Below are positions 45,976 through 55,037 of a DNA stretch of 64,000 bases, in pieces. Both the position numbers and the translations under genes were made by a program. A model generated the notes under the pieces. The model was given only the letters and a program-made list of their open reading frames with translations. It was not told the DNA's origin and searched no databases. Each line of letters opens with the position of its first letter. Within the stretch, counting starts at the first letter, position 1. Source of the DNA: JAFIFT01 sp020051095 (GTDB taxonomy: Bacteria > Pseudomonadota > Gammaproteobacteria > Legionellales > Legionellaceae); assembly GCF_964199965.1 (NCBI RefSeq), contig NZ_CAXMZT010000004.1, forward strand, positions 1-64,000, written 5' to 3'.

Positions 45976-47133
45976 TTAAGATAACTTATTTTTCAGGCTT
46001 AAATCACCCGTTTGAGATAAGTTATGCAAATGGCATGCCTGAATGACATCTTGCTCGCATAAAACGAGCGATCGTTGTATCACATTATCTAATTCACGCA
46101 CGTTTCCTGGCCAGGAATGCTGCATCAACAACGCTTCCGCCTCTTTTGAAAGTGACGGAACAACCGGCCTATTTTGATGGCAATATTTGCTGATTAAGTA
46201 ATTAGCCAGGGGAATAATATCGGCTTGTCTTTCTCTTAGGGGCAGGCAAGTCAGGGGGAAAACATTCAGTCTAAAATATAAATCTTCGCGAAAACTCCCT
46301 TCTTGTACGGCCATTTGTAGTTTACGATTGGTGGTAGCAATCACTCGGACATCCAAAGGGATCATTGCTTGACCACCTAAGCGCTCGACTTCTTTTTCTT
46401 GCAATACCCGTAGCAATTTGGCCTGTAGAGCCAGCGGCATTTCACTGACTTCATCCAGTAATAAAGTACCGCCATTGGCCTGTTCAAATTTACCAGGTGC
46501 ACTTTTGTATGCGCCCGTAAAGGCCCCCTTTTCGTATCCAAATAACATGGCCTCTAACATGTTATCCGGTATGGCGGCACAATTCACAGCGATAAATGGC
46601 TTATCGGAGCGGCTGGATTGAAGGTGAATAAATTGAGCAACGACTTCCTTGCCACTGCCACTTTCTCCTTCAATGAGAACGCTAACATCACTGGCTGCTA
46701 CTTTTGCAGCGAGTTGCATTAGTCCGCGACTTGACTGGCATTCAGCGATTGGATCAAACCCTTTTCCATCAAAAGTGGGCTTTAAAAACCGGTTTATTTT
46801 ATCCAACAAAAATTCGCCGGAAAATGGCTTTTGTAAATAATCCACAGCGCCAAGTTGCATTGCTCTCACCGCGTCATCTACTTCACTATAGGCTGTCATT
46901 AATATGACTGGCGTGGCTGGCATTTTCTCATGGATGGATTGCAGAAACTCAATTCCACTCACCCCATCCATTCGCACATCGGAGAGAATTAAATCAGGGT
47001 GCATTTGAGTTGCTAGCTGGAACGCTTGTTTTCCATTGTTGGCATGTTGGCACGTAAAGCCCGCTTCCTCGATTGTTTCTACGAGTAAATCAGCTAACGT
47101 TTTATCATCTTCAACAATTAATATTTGCCGCAT
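45976..47133 (-). CDS. fleR: Flagellar sigma-54-dependent response regulator lacking a DNA-binding domain (FleR/FlrC/FlgR type)
   Basis: 385 residues. Receiver domain 1-118 with phospho-acceptor Asp52 (SDVRMDG); sigma-54 AAA+ domain with Walker A GESGSGKE (156-163) and GAFTGA loop (203-208) intact. It ends at NLSQTGDLSLKNKLS, without a Fis-type helix-turn-helix. FlrC/FleR proteins are usually about 450-490 residues; the length and absence match H. pylori FlgR (381 aa), which acts from solution. The fliE start is 13 bp downstream, so no frame-shifted HTH can be hidden there. Overlaps fleS by 23 bp. Presumed to activate mid-class flagellar genes. Confidence 0.9.
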   Translation of the reverse strand: MRQILIVEDDKTLADLLVETIEEAGFTCQHANNGKQAFQLATQMHPDLILSDVRMDGVSGIEFLQSIHEKMPATPVILMTAYSEVDDAVRAMQLGAVDYLQKPFSGEFLLDKINRFLKPTFDGKGFDPIAECQSSRGLMQLAAKVAASDVSVLIEGESGSGKEVVAQFIHLQSSRSDKPFIAVNCAAIPDNMLEAMLFGYEKGAFTGAYKSAPGKFEQANGGTLLLDEVSEMPLALQAKLLRVLQEKEVERLGGQAMIPLDVRVIATTNRKLQMAVQEGSFREDLYFRLNVFPLTCLPLRERQADIIPLANYLISKYCHQNRPVVPSLSKEAEALLMQHSWPGNVRELDNVIQRSLVLCEQDVIQACHLHNLSQTGDLSLKNKLS

Positions 47134-48109
47134 ATTCTTTCCCTGTATGATGACTGACCGGTAAAATGAGTCGTATTGTGGTGCCTATATCCGGTGTTGA
47201 ATCAATGGTGACTGTCCCGGCGTGTTGATGGATAATTGACTCAACAATGGCCAAACCCAACCCTGTTCCCTTTGCTTTCGTCGTAAAAAACGGATCACAT
47301 ACTTTCTCTAACATCGATTTAGGCATACCACAGCCGTTATCTTCAATATCAATGGCAATGAGCGTGTCCCAAATAGGATAAACCTTTATCTTGATATAGC
47401 TTGCTTTGGCTTGCAAGGCATTATCCAATAAATTGAATAAACAACCCGTTAGCGCTTCAGCATTCGCTATCATTTGCCAATGCTCATCCACAAGACTCTC
47501 ACAGATTAACTCAACGGGGTTATCGTGCACATATGTCTTTGCATGATTTTGCCATTGAGAAAACCAGTCGGTGAGATGGATGGACTCTTTCTTCAATTGT
47601 TCACCACGGCAGTAAGCAAGTAAATCATGAATTTGCCGCTCAATGGATAGATGGCATTGCTTCAACTTTTCCATCAATCCTTGTCGTTTATCTTCGGTCG
47701 TGGTTGTATTTAAACGCTCCGTCAATAGCATGGCAGACGCCAAAGGGGTTCTAAGTTGATGTGCCAGTTGGGCCGTCATCTGTCCGATGGCCGATAATCG
47801 TCTTTGATGTGCTAAATGACGTTGTAACGTTCGAGAAGGGGTGACATCCACTAAGGTAATTAATTGTCCAGGATGATCTTCGATGGTAGACAAGGATACC
47901 TGCAACAACCGACCATCTTGAGTAGCCACTTCCAAGCCATCGGGTTGCATTTGCTGAAAACAATGCTGCATGACGGCATCCCAAGGGCTTCCTTGCCAAT
48001 CTTTCCCTAATATCAGCTTTGCGGCGGCATTTAACCAATCGACCTTGCCATGATTATTGACCCAAATCACAGCAAATGGCATTGTTTCTAGTATCGCATC
48101 ATTTAACAT
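47111..48109 (-). CDS. fleS: Flagellar sensor histidine kinase (FleS/FlrB type)
   Basis: 332 residues, cytosolic, no membrane helix. PAS-like N-terminus (10-90), phospho-acceptor His117 in LAHQLRTPL, N-box NLLDNALQA, DNGCGMP and FFTTKAKGTGLGLAIVE ATP-binding motifs. Its stop lies inside the fleR start region, so kinase and regulator are coupled. Partner of the HTH-less regulator downstream. Confidence 0.92.
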   Translation of the reverse strand: MLNDAILETMPFAVIWVNNHGKVDWLNAAAKLILGKDWQGSPWDAVMQHCFQQMQPDGLEVATQDGRLLQVSLSTIEDHPGQLITLVDVTPSRTLQRHLAHQRRLSAIGQMTAQLAHQLRTPLASAMLLTERLNTTTTEDKRQGLMEKLKQCHLSIERQIHDLLAYCRGEQLKKESIHLTDWFSQWQNHAKTYVHDNPVELICESLVDEHWQMIANAEALTGCLFNLLDNALQAKASYIKIKVYPIWDTLIAIDIEDNGCGMPKSMLEKVCDPFFTTKAKGTGLGLAIVESIIHQHAGTVTIDSTPDIGTTIRLILPVSHHTGKEYAANINC

Positions 48110-48233
48110 ATTGTTTTTATTGAAGTCTGTGTTATAACTTTATGTTACTCCAAGATGCAGGGGATGAAAATTACTCGACGCAAAAAATAATACCCCTCGC
48201 ACAGGTCGATGAGATAAAACGATGTTTAAAGTG

Positions 48234-48263
48234 TTGAAAAGTATTATGTATTGTTGCTATTTT
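48234..48263 (+). promoter_or_regulatory. Possible promoter of infA
   Basis: TTGAAA, 18-bp spacer, TATTTT, about 60 bp before the infA start. Other AT-rich pairs in this 214-bp divergent gap are possible. Confidence 0.35.
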
Positions 48264-48323
48264 GCTTAAATTCAGGCATTATCCATATCTTTTATAACAA
48301 TGGTTAACAATAATAGAGGACCC

Positions 48324-48545
48324 ATGGCGAAAGAAGAAAGTATTGAAATGCAAGGTACTGTTGTTGATACATTACCTAACACCATGTTTCGAGTGGAATT
48401 GGAAAATGGGCATGTCATAATAGCCCACATTTCAGGTCGAATGCGCAAAAACTATATCCGCATTCTCACTGGTGATAAAGTCACTGTTGAGCTGACACCG
48501 TATGATTTAACCAAAGGACGAATAATTTTCCGAGACAAAGGTTAA
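48324..48545 (+). CDS. infA: Translation initiation factor IF-1
   Basis: S1/OB-fold protein binding the 30S A site. 73 residues starting MAKEESIEMQGTV after AGAGGA; the upstream in-frame ATG at 48300 is not the family start. The sequence follows E. coli IF-1 nearly throughout (MFRVELENGHV, MRKNYIRILTGDKVTVEL). It is divergent from fleS and convergent with the phosphatase gene. Confidence 0.98.
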   Translation: MAKEESIEMQGTVVDTLPNTMFRVELENGHVIIAHISGRMRKNYIRILTGDKVTVELTPYDLTKGRIIFRDKG

Positions 48546-48577
48546 ACCCCTTATCCCTTCTCGCCGAAAATACCTGT

Positions 48578-49240
48578 TTATGGAACGTAGTAATAGGGAT
48601 TTGGCATCTTAAAACCTTTCAGCGTATACCCACCTGTGATATCGCTCTCTTGGTCTCCGATACTGGCAATAATGGTATAACCCAAATCAGAGATTTCCCG
48701 TCGAGCTTGCGTCTTAAAGGGGATGATGGACTCTTGAAGATAGCGATCAGGGCGCATATATAAACCTGTCCATTTCTTATAGCCTGCTTCCTTCAAGTTT
48801 TTTATGGTAGCCATTTTTTCAGACTCAGTGCGACCTGTGACAAAAAAAACTGCCACGCCCTGCTTGCGTGCTTCATCGTATAACGCCAACATGGGAGGAA
48901 TCGCAGGCGATCCGCCTGACATGATTTCACGATGAACGGTTTCTCTATCGCCGATAAAACTTCGTGCTTCCAGTTTGCTATAGTTGCTTAAACTTGTTTC
49001 ATCAATATCTAAGACAATCGCCAGTTTTTTGTGTTTATTTTGTATTCGGTTAATTTGTAATTTAATGTACTTCCTAGCTTTCTCAACAACCGATTTTGCA
49101 TCTTGCATATAAGCGCCCGAATGATAATAGCGGGTCACCTTATGACGGAGCGTTGCTAAATTGGATGGCTCTTGGGCAAATGCATAAGAAGTAAACAACA
49201 AACAAATGGTTGGTATGATGAAAGATAAAATTCGGCCCAC
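48578..49240 (-). CDS. Secreted acid phosphatase, HAD class IIIB (class B type)
   Basis: 220 residues. Signal peptide 1-22 (cleavage after AFA). HAD motif I LDIDETSLSN (Asp78, Asp80), motif II VTGRTESE, and motif IV region GDQESDITGG. Belongs to the acid phosphatase class B/OLPA-like group common in Legionella and relatives. GTG start; no in-frame ATG nearby. Probably periplasmic or exported nucleotide phosphatase; substrate not shown. Not clearly linked in function to greA upstream. Confidence 0.85.
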   Translation of the reverse strand: MGRILSFIIPTICLLFTSYAFAQEPSNLATLRHKVTRYYHSGAYMQDAKSVVEKARKYIKLQINRIQNKHKKLAIVLDIDETSLSNYSKLEARSFIGDRETVHREIMSGGSPAIPPMLALYDEARKQGVAVFFVTGRTESEKMATIKNLKEAGYKKWTGLYMRPDRYLQESIIPFKTQARREISDLGYTIIASIGDQESDITGGYTLKGFKMPNPYYYVP

Positions 49241-49294
49241 AGTGACTTCAATGGTTTAAAAATTTGCTCAATTGTATCATTGAATTAACAGTTT

Positions 49295-49311
49295 GAAAAT
49301 AGACTATTTTC
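49295..49311. other. AT-rich palindrome between greA and the phosphatase gene
   Basis: GAAAATA-GAC-TATTTTC, perfect 7-bp arms about a three-base centre, 15 bp after the greA stop. It could be a weak terminator for greA or an operator for the phosphatase gene. Confidence 0.35.
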
Positions 49312-49325
49312 CCAAGAAACAACTT

Positions 49326-49802
49326 TTAAATATATTCAACCGCAATAATATCATACTCAACCACACCATCGGGTGTATGCACTTGCACGGTATCGTCAAT
49401 CTCTTTACCAACTAAAGAACGACCAATCGGTGAACTGTAGGAAATTTTACGATGCTTGAGATCGGCCTCATCTTCACCGACTATTTGATAAGTAACCTCT
49501 TTATCCGTCTCATTATTAATGACCGTCACTGTGGAACCAAATATCACTTTCCCATTATTTTCCATCGTCTTAACATCGATAATATGTGCAACGGATAACT
49601 TTGCTTCTAGCTCCTGAATGCGGCCTTCATTAAAGCTCTGCTGTTCTCTTGCCGCATGGTATTCAGCGTTCTCTTTTAAATCGCCATGAGCTCTCGCCGT
49701 GGCGATTGCCTCAATAATACGCGGTCTTTCAACTTGCTTTAATCGGGTTAATTCTTCTTTAAGAGCATTTGCTCCGGCAACCGTCATCGGATGTTTTTTC
49801 AT
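49326..49802 (-). CDS. greA: Transcription elongation factor GreA
   Basis: 158 residues. N-terminal coiled-coil with ENAEYHAAREQQ, tip carrying acidic residues, and the C-terminal FKBP-like domain ending in YSSPIGRSLVGKEIDD. Rescues backtracked RNA polymerase. Ribosome-binding site GAGGGA; 7 bp after the carB stop, a usual carB-greA pairing. Confidence 0.97.
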   Translation of the reverse strand: MKKHPMTVAGANALKEELTRLKQVERPRIIEAIATARAHGDLKENAEYHAAREQQSFNEGRIQELEAKLSVAHIIDVKTMENNGKVIFGSTVTVINNETDKEVTYQIVGEDEADLKHRKISYSSPIGRSLVGKEIDDTVQVHTPDGVVEYDIIAVEYI

Positions 49803-49809
49803 ATTTCCC

Positions 49810-52800
49810 TCAGTGTAAATCTTGTAATTTAGTCACGGTTTGGCGATCTTCATACTTTAATGCCAAAGCCGCGGCTTCTGCCCCAGATAGGGTTGTCGTG
49901 TAGCTAATTTTTTGTTGCAAGGCGCATCGTCGAATAGCAAAGGAATCAGCTGTCGCCTTTTTCCCTTCAACCGTATTGACAATGAAGTCAATTTCATTAT
50001 TTTTTATCAAGTCAACAATGTGAGGGCGACCTTCTGCGACCTTATACACTCGCCGGCAATTAATTCCAGCAGCTTGAATCACTAGAGCCGTCCCTCTGGT
50101 CGCAACGATTTCAAAACCCAATTCAATTAAACGCCTTGCAATTTCCCCAATGCGAGTTTTATCAGCATCTTTAACAGAGACAAATGCACGGCGACGCTTA
50201 GAAATTTGGCCATCGGCACCACGTTGGGCTTTTGCATAAGCTTGACCAAAGCGACGAGCAATGCCCATGACTTCACCGGTTGATTTCATTTCTGGCCCTA
50301 AAATTGAGTCAACCCCAGAAAATTTAATAAAGGGAAATACGGGCATTTTGATGGAATAAAAAGCAGGCATGGGATAAGTCGGGCCTAGGCCTTGGTCTTT
50401 TAAACTTTCACCCGCCATGCACCTAGCACCAATTTTTGCTAGTGGTAGTCCCGTTGCTTTGGAGACAAAAGGCACGGTTCTTGACGCCCTTGGATTGACT
50501 TCCAAGACATAAATATCATCACCTTGGATTGCAAATTGAGCGTTTATCAAACCCACAACCCCTAATTCTAGGGCTAACCGTCTCATTTGATCGATTAAAT
50601 CATGCTGCACGACGGAGCTTAGGCTAAAGGGTGGTAATGTACAAGCCGAATCACCGGAGTGAACCCCTGCTTGCTCAATATGCTCCATGATGCCACCAAC
50701 CATCACTTCCTTCCCATCACAAACCGCATCGACATCCACTTCGGTGGCGTCATTTAAGAATCGATCTAATAACACTGGCGAATCGGGTGATACATGAACC
50801 GCATGTTCTAAATAATGGGCAAGATCATCGGGATGATACACCACTTCCATCGCTCGTCCTCCCAGCACATAAGAGGGGCGTACAACCAGCGGGTAGCCGA
50901 TTTTTTCAGCCACTTTAAACGCTTCATCCATGCTTCTTACAGTGCCGTTTGGTGGTTGATTGAGACCCAGTTTGTTAACCACCTGCTGAAACCGCTCTCT
51001 GTCTTCTGCTCGGTCAATGGCATCGGGTGAGGTCCCAATGATAGGCACACCGTTATCAGCCAGCGCCTTGGCTAATTTTAACGGCGTTTGTCCACCATAG
51101 TGAACGATAACGCCAAAAGGTTTTTCCAGTGCTACGATGGCAAGCACGCTTTCTAAGGTTAACGGTTCAAAATACAGTCTGTCAGAAATATCAAAATCCG
51201 TTGAAACCGTTTCTGGGTTGCAATTAACCATGATGGTTTCAAACCCTTTTTCCCGCAATGCCATGGAAGCATGCACACAACAATAATCAAACTCAATGCC
51301 TTGCCCAATACGATTTGGACCGCCGCCCAGAATCATGATTTTCTTCTCATTCGTGGTAGGCTTTGCTTCGCAGTTAGGCCAATAGCTTGCATATAAATAA
51401 GCCGTATCCGTCGGAAACTCGCCCGCACACGTATCAATTCGCTTATAGGAAGGAAGGATGTCCAGCTTGTTGCGAAGGTCGCGAACGGTTTGCTCATCGG
51501 TTTGCAGCAGGCGGGAAAGTGTTTTATCAGAAAACCCTTTCAGCTTGTATTCCCGCATTGTGACAGCATCTATTTTGTCTATTTTATGCCCTTGTAATTG
51601 TTTTTCCATCTCAATGATCTGCTCAATTTGACGTAAAAACCAAGGATCGACTTTCGCTTCTTGGTGGATTTCTTCGATTGACATGCCTAGTCGAAATGCA
51701 TCGGCGATGTACCAGAGCCTATCAGGCCGTGGTTCTCTTAATAAGCCAGGGAGTCTTGCCATATCCTGCTCATTTAACAGCGGTGTTAAGCCAGCACGGC
51801 CTGTTTCAAGCCCTTGAATTGCCTTTTGTAAAGCAGCACAAAAATTATCTCCAATCGCCATGACTTCGCCAACCGATTTCATTTGAGTCGTCAATGTTTG
51901 CGGTGTTTGCGGGAATTTATCAAAGTTAAAGCGAGGAATCTTAACCACCACATAATCGATACTCGGTTCAAACGATGCAGGCGTTAGTCCGCCGGTGATT
52001 TCATTTTCTAGTTCGTCTAAGGTATAACCCACTGCCAGCTTTGCAGCAATTTTAGCAATGGGAAAACCCGTGGCCTTTGAAGCAAGTGCTGAGCTTCTTG
52101 AGACCCTTGGATTCATTTCCACCACCAGGACGCGTCCATCTTCAGGGTTTATTGCAAACTGAACATTCGCACCACCCGTTTCAACACCGACCGCCTTTAA
52201 TACTTTAATAGCCGCATCTCGTAAGCGCTGATACTCTTTATCAGTTAGCGTCTGTGCCGGAGCGACAGTAATGGAGTCACCCGTATGGACTCCCATGGGA
52301 TCAAAATTTTCGATTGAGCAAATAATAATACAATTATCGTTCTTATCGCGCACCACTTCTAACTCATATTCTTTCCATCCTAACACTGACTCATCCAGTA
52401 AAAGTTCTCGAGTCGGTGAAAGATCTAAGCCTTGCTGGCAAATCTCCTCAAATTCTTCTTTGTTATAGGCAATGCCACCGCCGCTGCCACCCATGGTAAA
52501 CGAAGGACGAATGATGGTGGGGAAACCCAGTTGATCTTGTACTTGAAGCGCTTCTTCCATACTGTGAGCGATATGAGACCGAGGCATTTCCAATTTATTT
52601 TTTTCCATCAGTTGGCGGAACTTTTCTCTATCTTCGGCCTTATCAATCGCCTCTTTGGTTGCACCAATCATTTCAACGTTGTGTGTTTCCAAAACGCCAT
52701 GTCGATGTAAATCAAGGGCACAGTTTAAAGCCGTTTGACCACCCATGGTGGGCAAAAGGGCATCGGGCTTTTCCAGTTCAATGATGCGAGCAACTTCTTG

Positions 52801-53013
52801 CCACTGCACTGGCTCAATATAGGTTGCATCCGCCAGGCCAGGGTCTGTCATGATTGTCGCAGGATTTGAGTTCACCAGAATAATACGATAACCCTCTTCT
52901 TTCAGAGCCCGTACCGCCTGGGTACCAGAGTAATCAAATTCACACGCTTGGCCAATAACAATGGGGCCGGCACCAAGAATGAGGATAGATTTTATATCGG
53001 TACGTTTTGGCAT
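49810..53013 (-). CDS. carB: Carbamoyl-phosphate synthase large subunit
   Basis: Makes carbamoyl phosphate from bicarbonate, ammonia and two ATP for pyrimidines and arginine. 1067 residues. Two ATP-grasp halves with internally repeated motifs (ILGAGPIVIGQACEFDYSG and ILGGGPNRIGQGIEFDY) and a C-terminal MGS-like allosteric domain. The glutaminase subunit gene carA, normally directly upstream, is not present here; 308 bp without a gene and then an unrelated membrane protein follow. No clear ribosome-binding site is seen. Confidence 0.98.
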   Translation of the reverse strand: MPKRTDIKSILILGAGPIVIGQACEFDYSGTQAVRALKEEGYRIILVNSNPATIMTDPGLADATYIEPVQWQEVARIIELEKPDALLPTMGGQTALNCALDLHRHGVLETHNVEMIGATKEAIDKAEDREKFRQLMEKNKLEMPRSHIAHSMEEALQVQDQLGFPTIIRPSFTMGGSGGGIAYNKEEFEEICQQGLDLSPTRELLLDESVLGWKEYELEVVRDKNDNCIIICSIENFDPMGVHTGDSITVAPAQTLTDKEYQRLRDAAIKVLKAVGVETGGANVQFAINPEDGRVLVVEMNPRVSRSSALASKATGFPIAKIAAKLAVGYTLDELENEITGGLTPASFEPSIDYVVVKIPRFNFDKFPQTPQTLTTQMKSVGEVMAIGDNFCAALQKAIQGLETGRAGLTPLLNEQDMARLPGLLREPRPDRLWYIADAFRLGMSIEEIHQEAKVDPWFLRQIEQIIEMEKQLQGHKIDKIDAVTMREYKLKGFSDKTLSRLLQTDEQTVRDLRNKLDILPSYKRIDTCAGEFPTDTAYLYASYWPNCEAKPTTNEKKIMILGGGPNRIGQGIEFDYCCVHASMALREKGFETIMVNCNPETVSTDFDISDRLYFEPLTLESVLAIVALEKPFGVIVHYGGQTPLKLAKALADNGVPIIGTSPDAIDRAEDRERFQQVVNKLGLNQPPNGTVRSMDEAFKVAEKIGYPLVVRPSYVLGGRAMEVVYHPDDLAHYLEHAVHVSPDSPVLLDRFLNDATEVDVDAVCDGKEVMVGGIMEHIEQAGVHSGDSACTLPPFSLSSVVQHDLIDQMRRLALELGVVGLINAQFAIQGDDIYVLEVNPRASRTVPFVSKATGLPLAKIGARCMAGESLKDQGLGPTYPMPAFYSIKMPVFPFIKFSGVDSILGPEMKSTGEVMGIARRFGQAYAKAQRGADGQISKRRRAFVSVKDADKTRIGEIARRLIELGFEIVATRGTALVIQAAGINCRRVYKVAEGRPHIVDLIKNNEIDFIVNTVEGKKATADSFAIRRCALQQKISYTTTLSGAEAAALALKYEDRQTVTKLQDLH

Positions 53014-53321
53014 AATGCTATCTATTCAATGAAAGTGCCCTATTCTAACGATTTATGGGTCAATTTTACAGTGTATTGTTACGATAATTTGTATTAAACC
53101 GACTCATTTGCTGCCAAATTGCGAAATTAACGATAAAATATTCAAACAAATTCTAAAAAATAGAAAGTTATAAAGGCCTCATCAAATCCCATTTCCTGAT
53201 TCATTCGAGTTTGAAACGAGATTAAGCATTTAAAACAGGCCTGATATATCAATTGCTTCATATATCCATCTTCGAAGTGCTTTGGATGCAGACCACCTGT
53301 TTAGTTTGGATTGATTACTAC
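53014..53321. other. 308-bp gap between carB and the membrane-protein gene
   Basis: No gene, no carA remnant and no tRNA. It contains GATATAT / ATATATC (53243-53249 and 53260-53266) with a 10-base loop, about 56 bp past the stop of the gene upstream, and AT-rich DNA near carB where a promoter is expected. I could not fix -35/-10 elements. Confidence 0.5.
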
Positions 53322-54821
53322 TTAGGGCATCTGGAAGTTCAGTATCGGCTGTGGGTAAGTCGATATCGAACCATAATTTTCTTTGGTTGATGCCTTAAAT
53401 AACCCAAACTTCACCTGGCTGAGTTCACTTAAAGACTTTGCCTCAATCACATCCTTGGCGCTAAGCGCTACTTGTTGTTTCTTAGGGAAAAAAAGTAAGG
53501 GGTTATTATCAGGCTCTGTTGGCTTTTGCTTCTCGATTAAATGATTTAGCCAAAACAGACTCAAGCTAAAGACGACGGTAACACCCACCATCGGGCCAAT
53601 TGGCAAGTTTAGCGCAAGAAGAAGCATCAGCGGTGCGCCAAGCAAGAGCAAGCCTTGAAACATTTTCTTGTTTTTTTGATAAATTATCATTTGCTGATAG
53701 AACATTTTTTTTTCGATTAAAGCCGCTTTATGGTCATCCGTCTCACTCTCGGATAGCGCTAATAACTTTTCATTGATAGTCTGAATATACTGACCATACA
53801 GTTTGGCATCATCGTCAATTTGGGCTAACGTTTGATAAACGGTAAGCCCAAGTGCTAGCGCCCCTCCACCCATCAAGATCCAAGGGGCGGCAGGGGAAAA
53901 AATCGTTAAGTAAAAGGCAAAATCTGGCGCAAACATCATCATCATTGCAGGAATAAACATCAAACTCACCGCCACATTTCGCTTTAGCTGATGCTGTTTA
54001 ATCTGCCACTCATGGGAATTTAGGCATAATTGTTGTTGCTGAATATAAAGCTCGACTACGGCTAATTCTATTTTTTCTTTATATTTAACAGACAAAAGAG
54101 GTAACGTGTTTTGATTATCTTGTTCATGACTTTCTAATTTTTGTTTTAAATCACTAAAAGCGCTCTCAAGCAACTGAAGTTTTGTTTCTATCGCCTGCTT
54201 TTGCTTTTCATAATCGGCTTTCGCTTCATTAAGCTCATAAATCGCACTGCCCACATCAAACACCATCAAAAATACGTTTAATAGCGCACCACCTAACGCA
54301 TGGAAGGGCGAAACACGTCCGTTTAGCCAGAAGTAAGACAAGAAGTTAACTAAACCCCACACGATATCATTAAGTATTTGAAATTTTCGGTTTTTCCACT
54401 CAGTTAAAATTTTAGCATGGGTGTCAAGCGAATTGTCATCATCAACCACAACACTTGAGTCCATAAAGTGTCTTAGCAACATAAAGAGGTTGAGTGACAG
54501 CCTAAAGCCGTATAAAGAAAAACTCACCACGCTTAAGAAATTTGAAGGGATATTGAGTCGTTGATTAAACCGCTCAAAATCAATGTCTGGGAAGCAATCA
54601 CTGATATTTGGTAGGTGATAAATACTATCAAGCAGGCCGCCATTGCCACCCACCCAAAGCCAATAAAGACGCCAGTAGTTTGCGTCTGTCGCCTTATCAA
54701 TCACCTCATCGATAAGCAAGTAGGTGTAAGCATTAAAGTCAGAAGCAGCTGCATCAACCTTACCAAGCGACGGGGTATTATCTACGATGCTTATTTCAGT
54801 TGATTCTGTTTGACTGGCCAT
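53322..54821 (-). CDS. Multi-pass membrane protein with coiled coil, unknown function
   Basis: 499 residues, no family recognised. Hydrophobic segments at about 94-118, 150-190, 281-330 and 388-427 (probably six to eight helices), separated by a coiled-coil region (195-235) and a charged helical stretch (335-385). Early WRLYWLWVGGNGGL motif (50-63). The C-terminal 70 residues are polar. AGGTAGGT ribosome-binding site. Alone between carB and an oxidoreductase. Its layout is like membrane-inserting secreted proteins of intracellular bacteria, but that is inference. Confidence 0.7.
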   Translation of the reverse strand: MASQTESTEISIVDNTPSLGKVDAAASDFNAYTYLLIDEVIDKATDANYWRLYWLWVGGNGGLLDSIYHLPNISDCFPDIDFERFNQRLNIPSNFLSVVSFSLYGFRLSLNLFMLLRHFMDSSVVVDDDNSLDTHAKILTEWKNRKFQILNDIVWGLVNFLSYFWLNGRVSPFHALGGALLNVFLMVFDVGSAIYELNEAKADYEKQKQAIETKLQLLESAFSDLKQKLESHEQDNQNTLPLLSVKYKEKIELAVVELYIQQQQLCLNSHEWQIKQHQLKRNVAVSLMFIPAMMMMFAPDFAFYLTIFSPAAPWILMGGGALALGLTVYQTLAQIDDDAKLYGQYIQTINEKLLALSESETDDHKAALIEKKMFYQQMIIYQKNKKMFQGLLLLGAPLMLLLALNLPIGPMVGVTVVFSLSLFWLNHLIEKQKPTEPDNNPLLFFPKKQQVALSAKDVIEAKSLSELSQVKFGLFKASTKENYGSISTYPQPILNFQMP

Positions 54822-55037
54822 AATTACCTACCTCATTTCATATTACTACCTGCCTCCCTACTTAATTTCCATTGGCAGCTTTAAAAAAAGCCGTCCTCAC
54901 TCGTTTATACCACATTCTAACACAGGCTGAGATTATAATAGACAGTTTGTTGGTGCTTTTTTGCTAAAAGGCATGCTTTCCACCAAAATTTATAGGTAAC
55001 CAACCAATCTATCATTCCATTTAGACTTTTCGAATAA

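Noticed and set aside
48110..48299. Sigma-54 promoter upstream of fleS
   Set aside because: The best candidate on the minus strand has GG and GC 11 rather than 10 bases apart and poor flanks, so it was not called.
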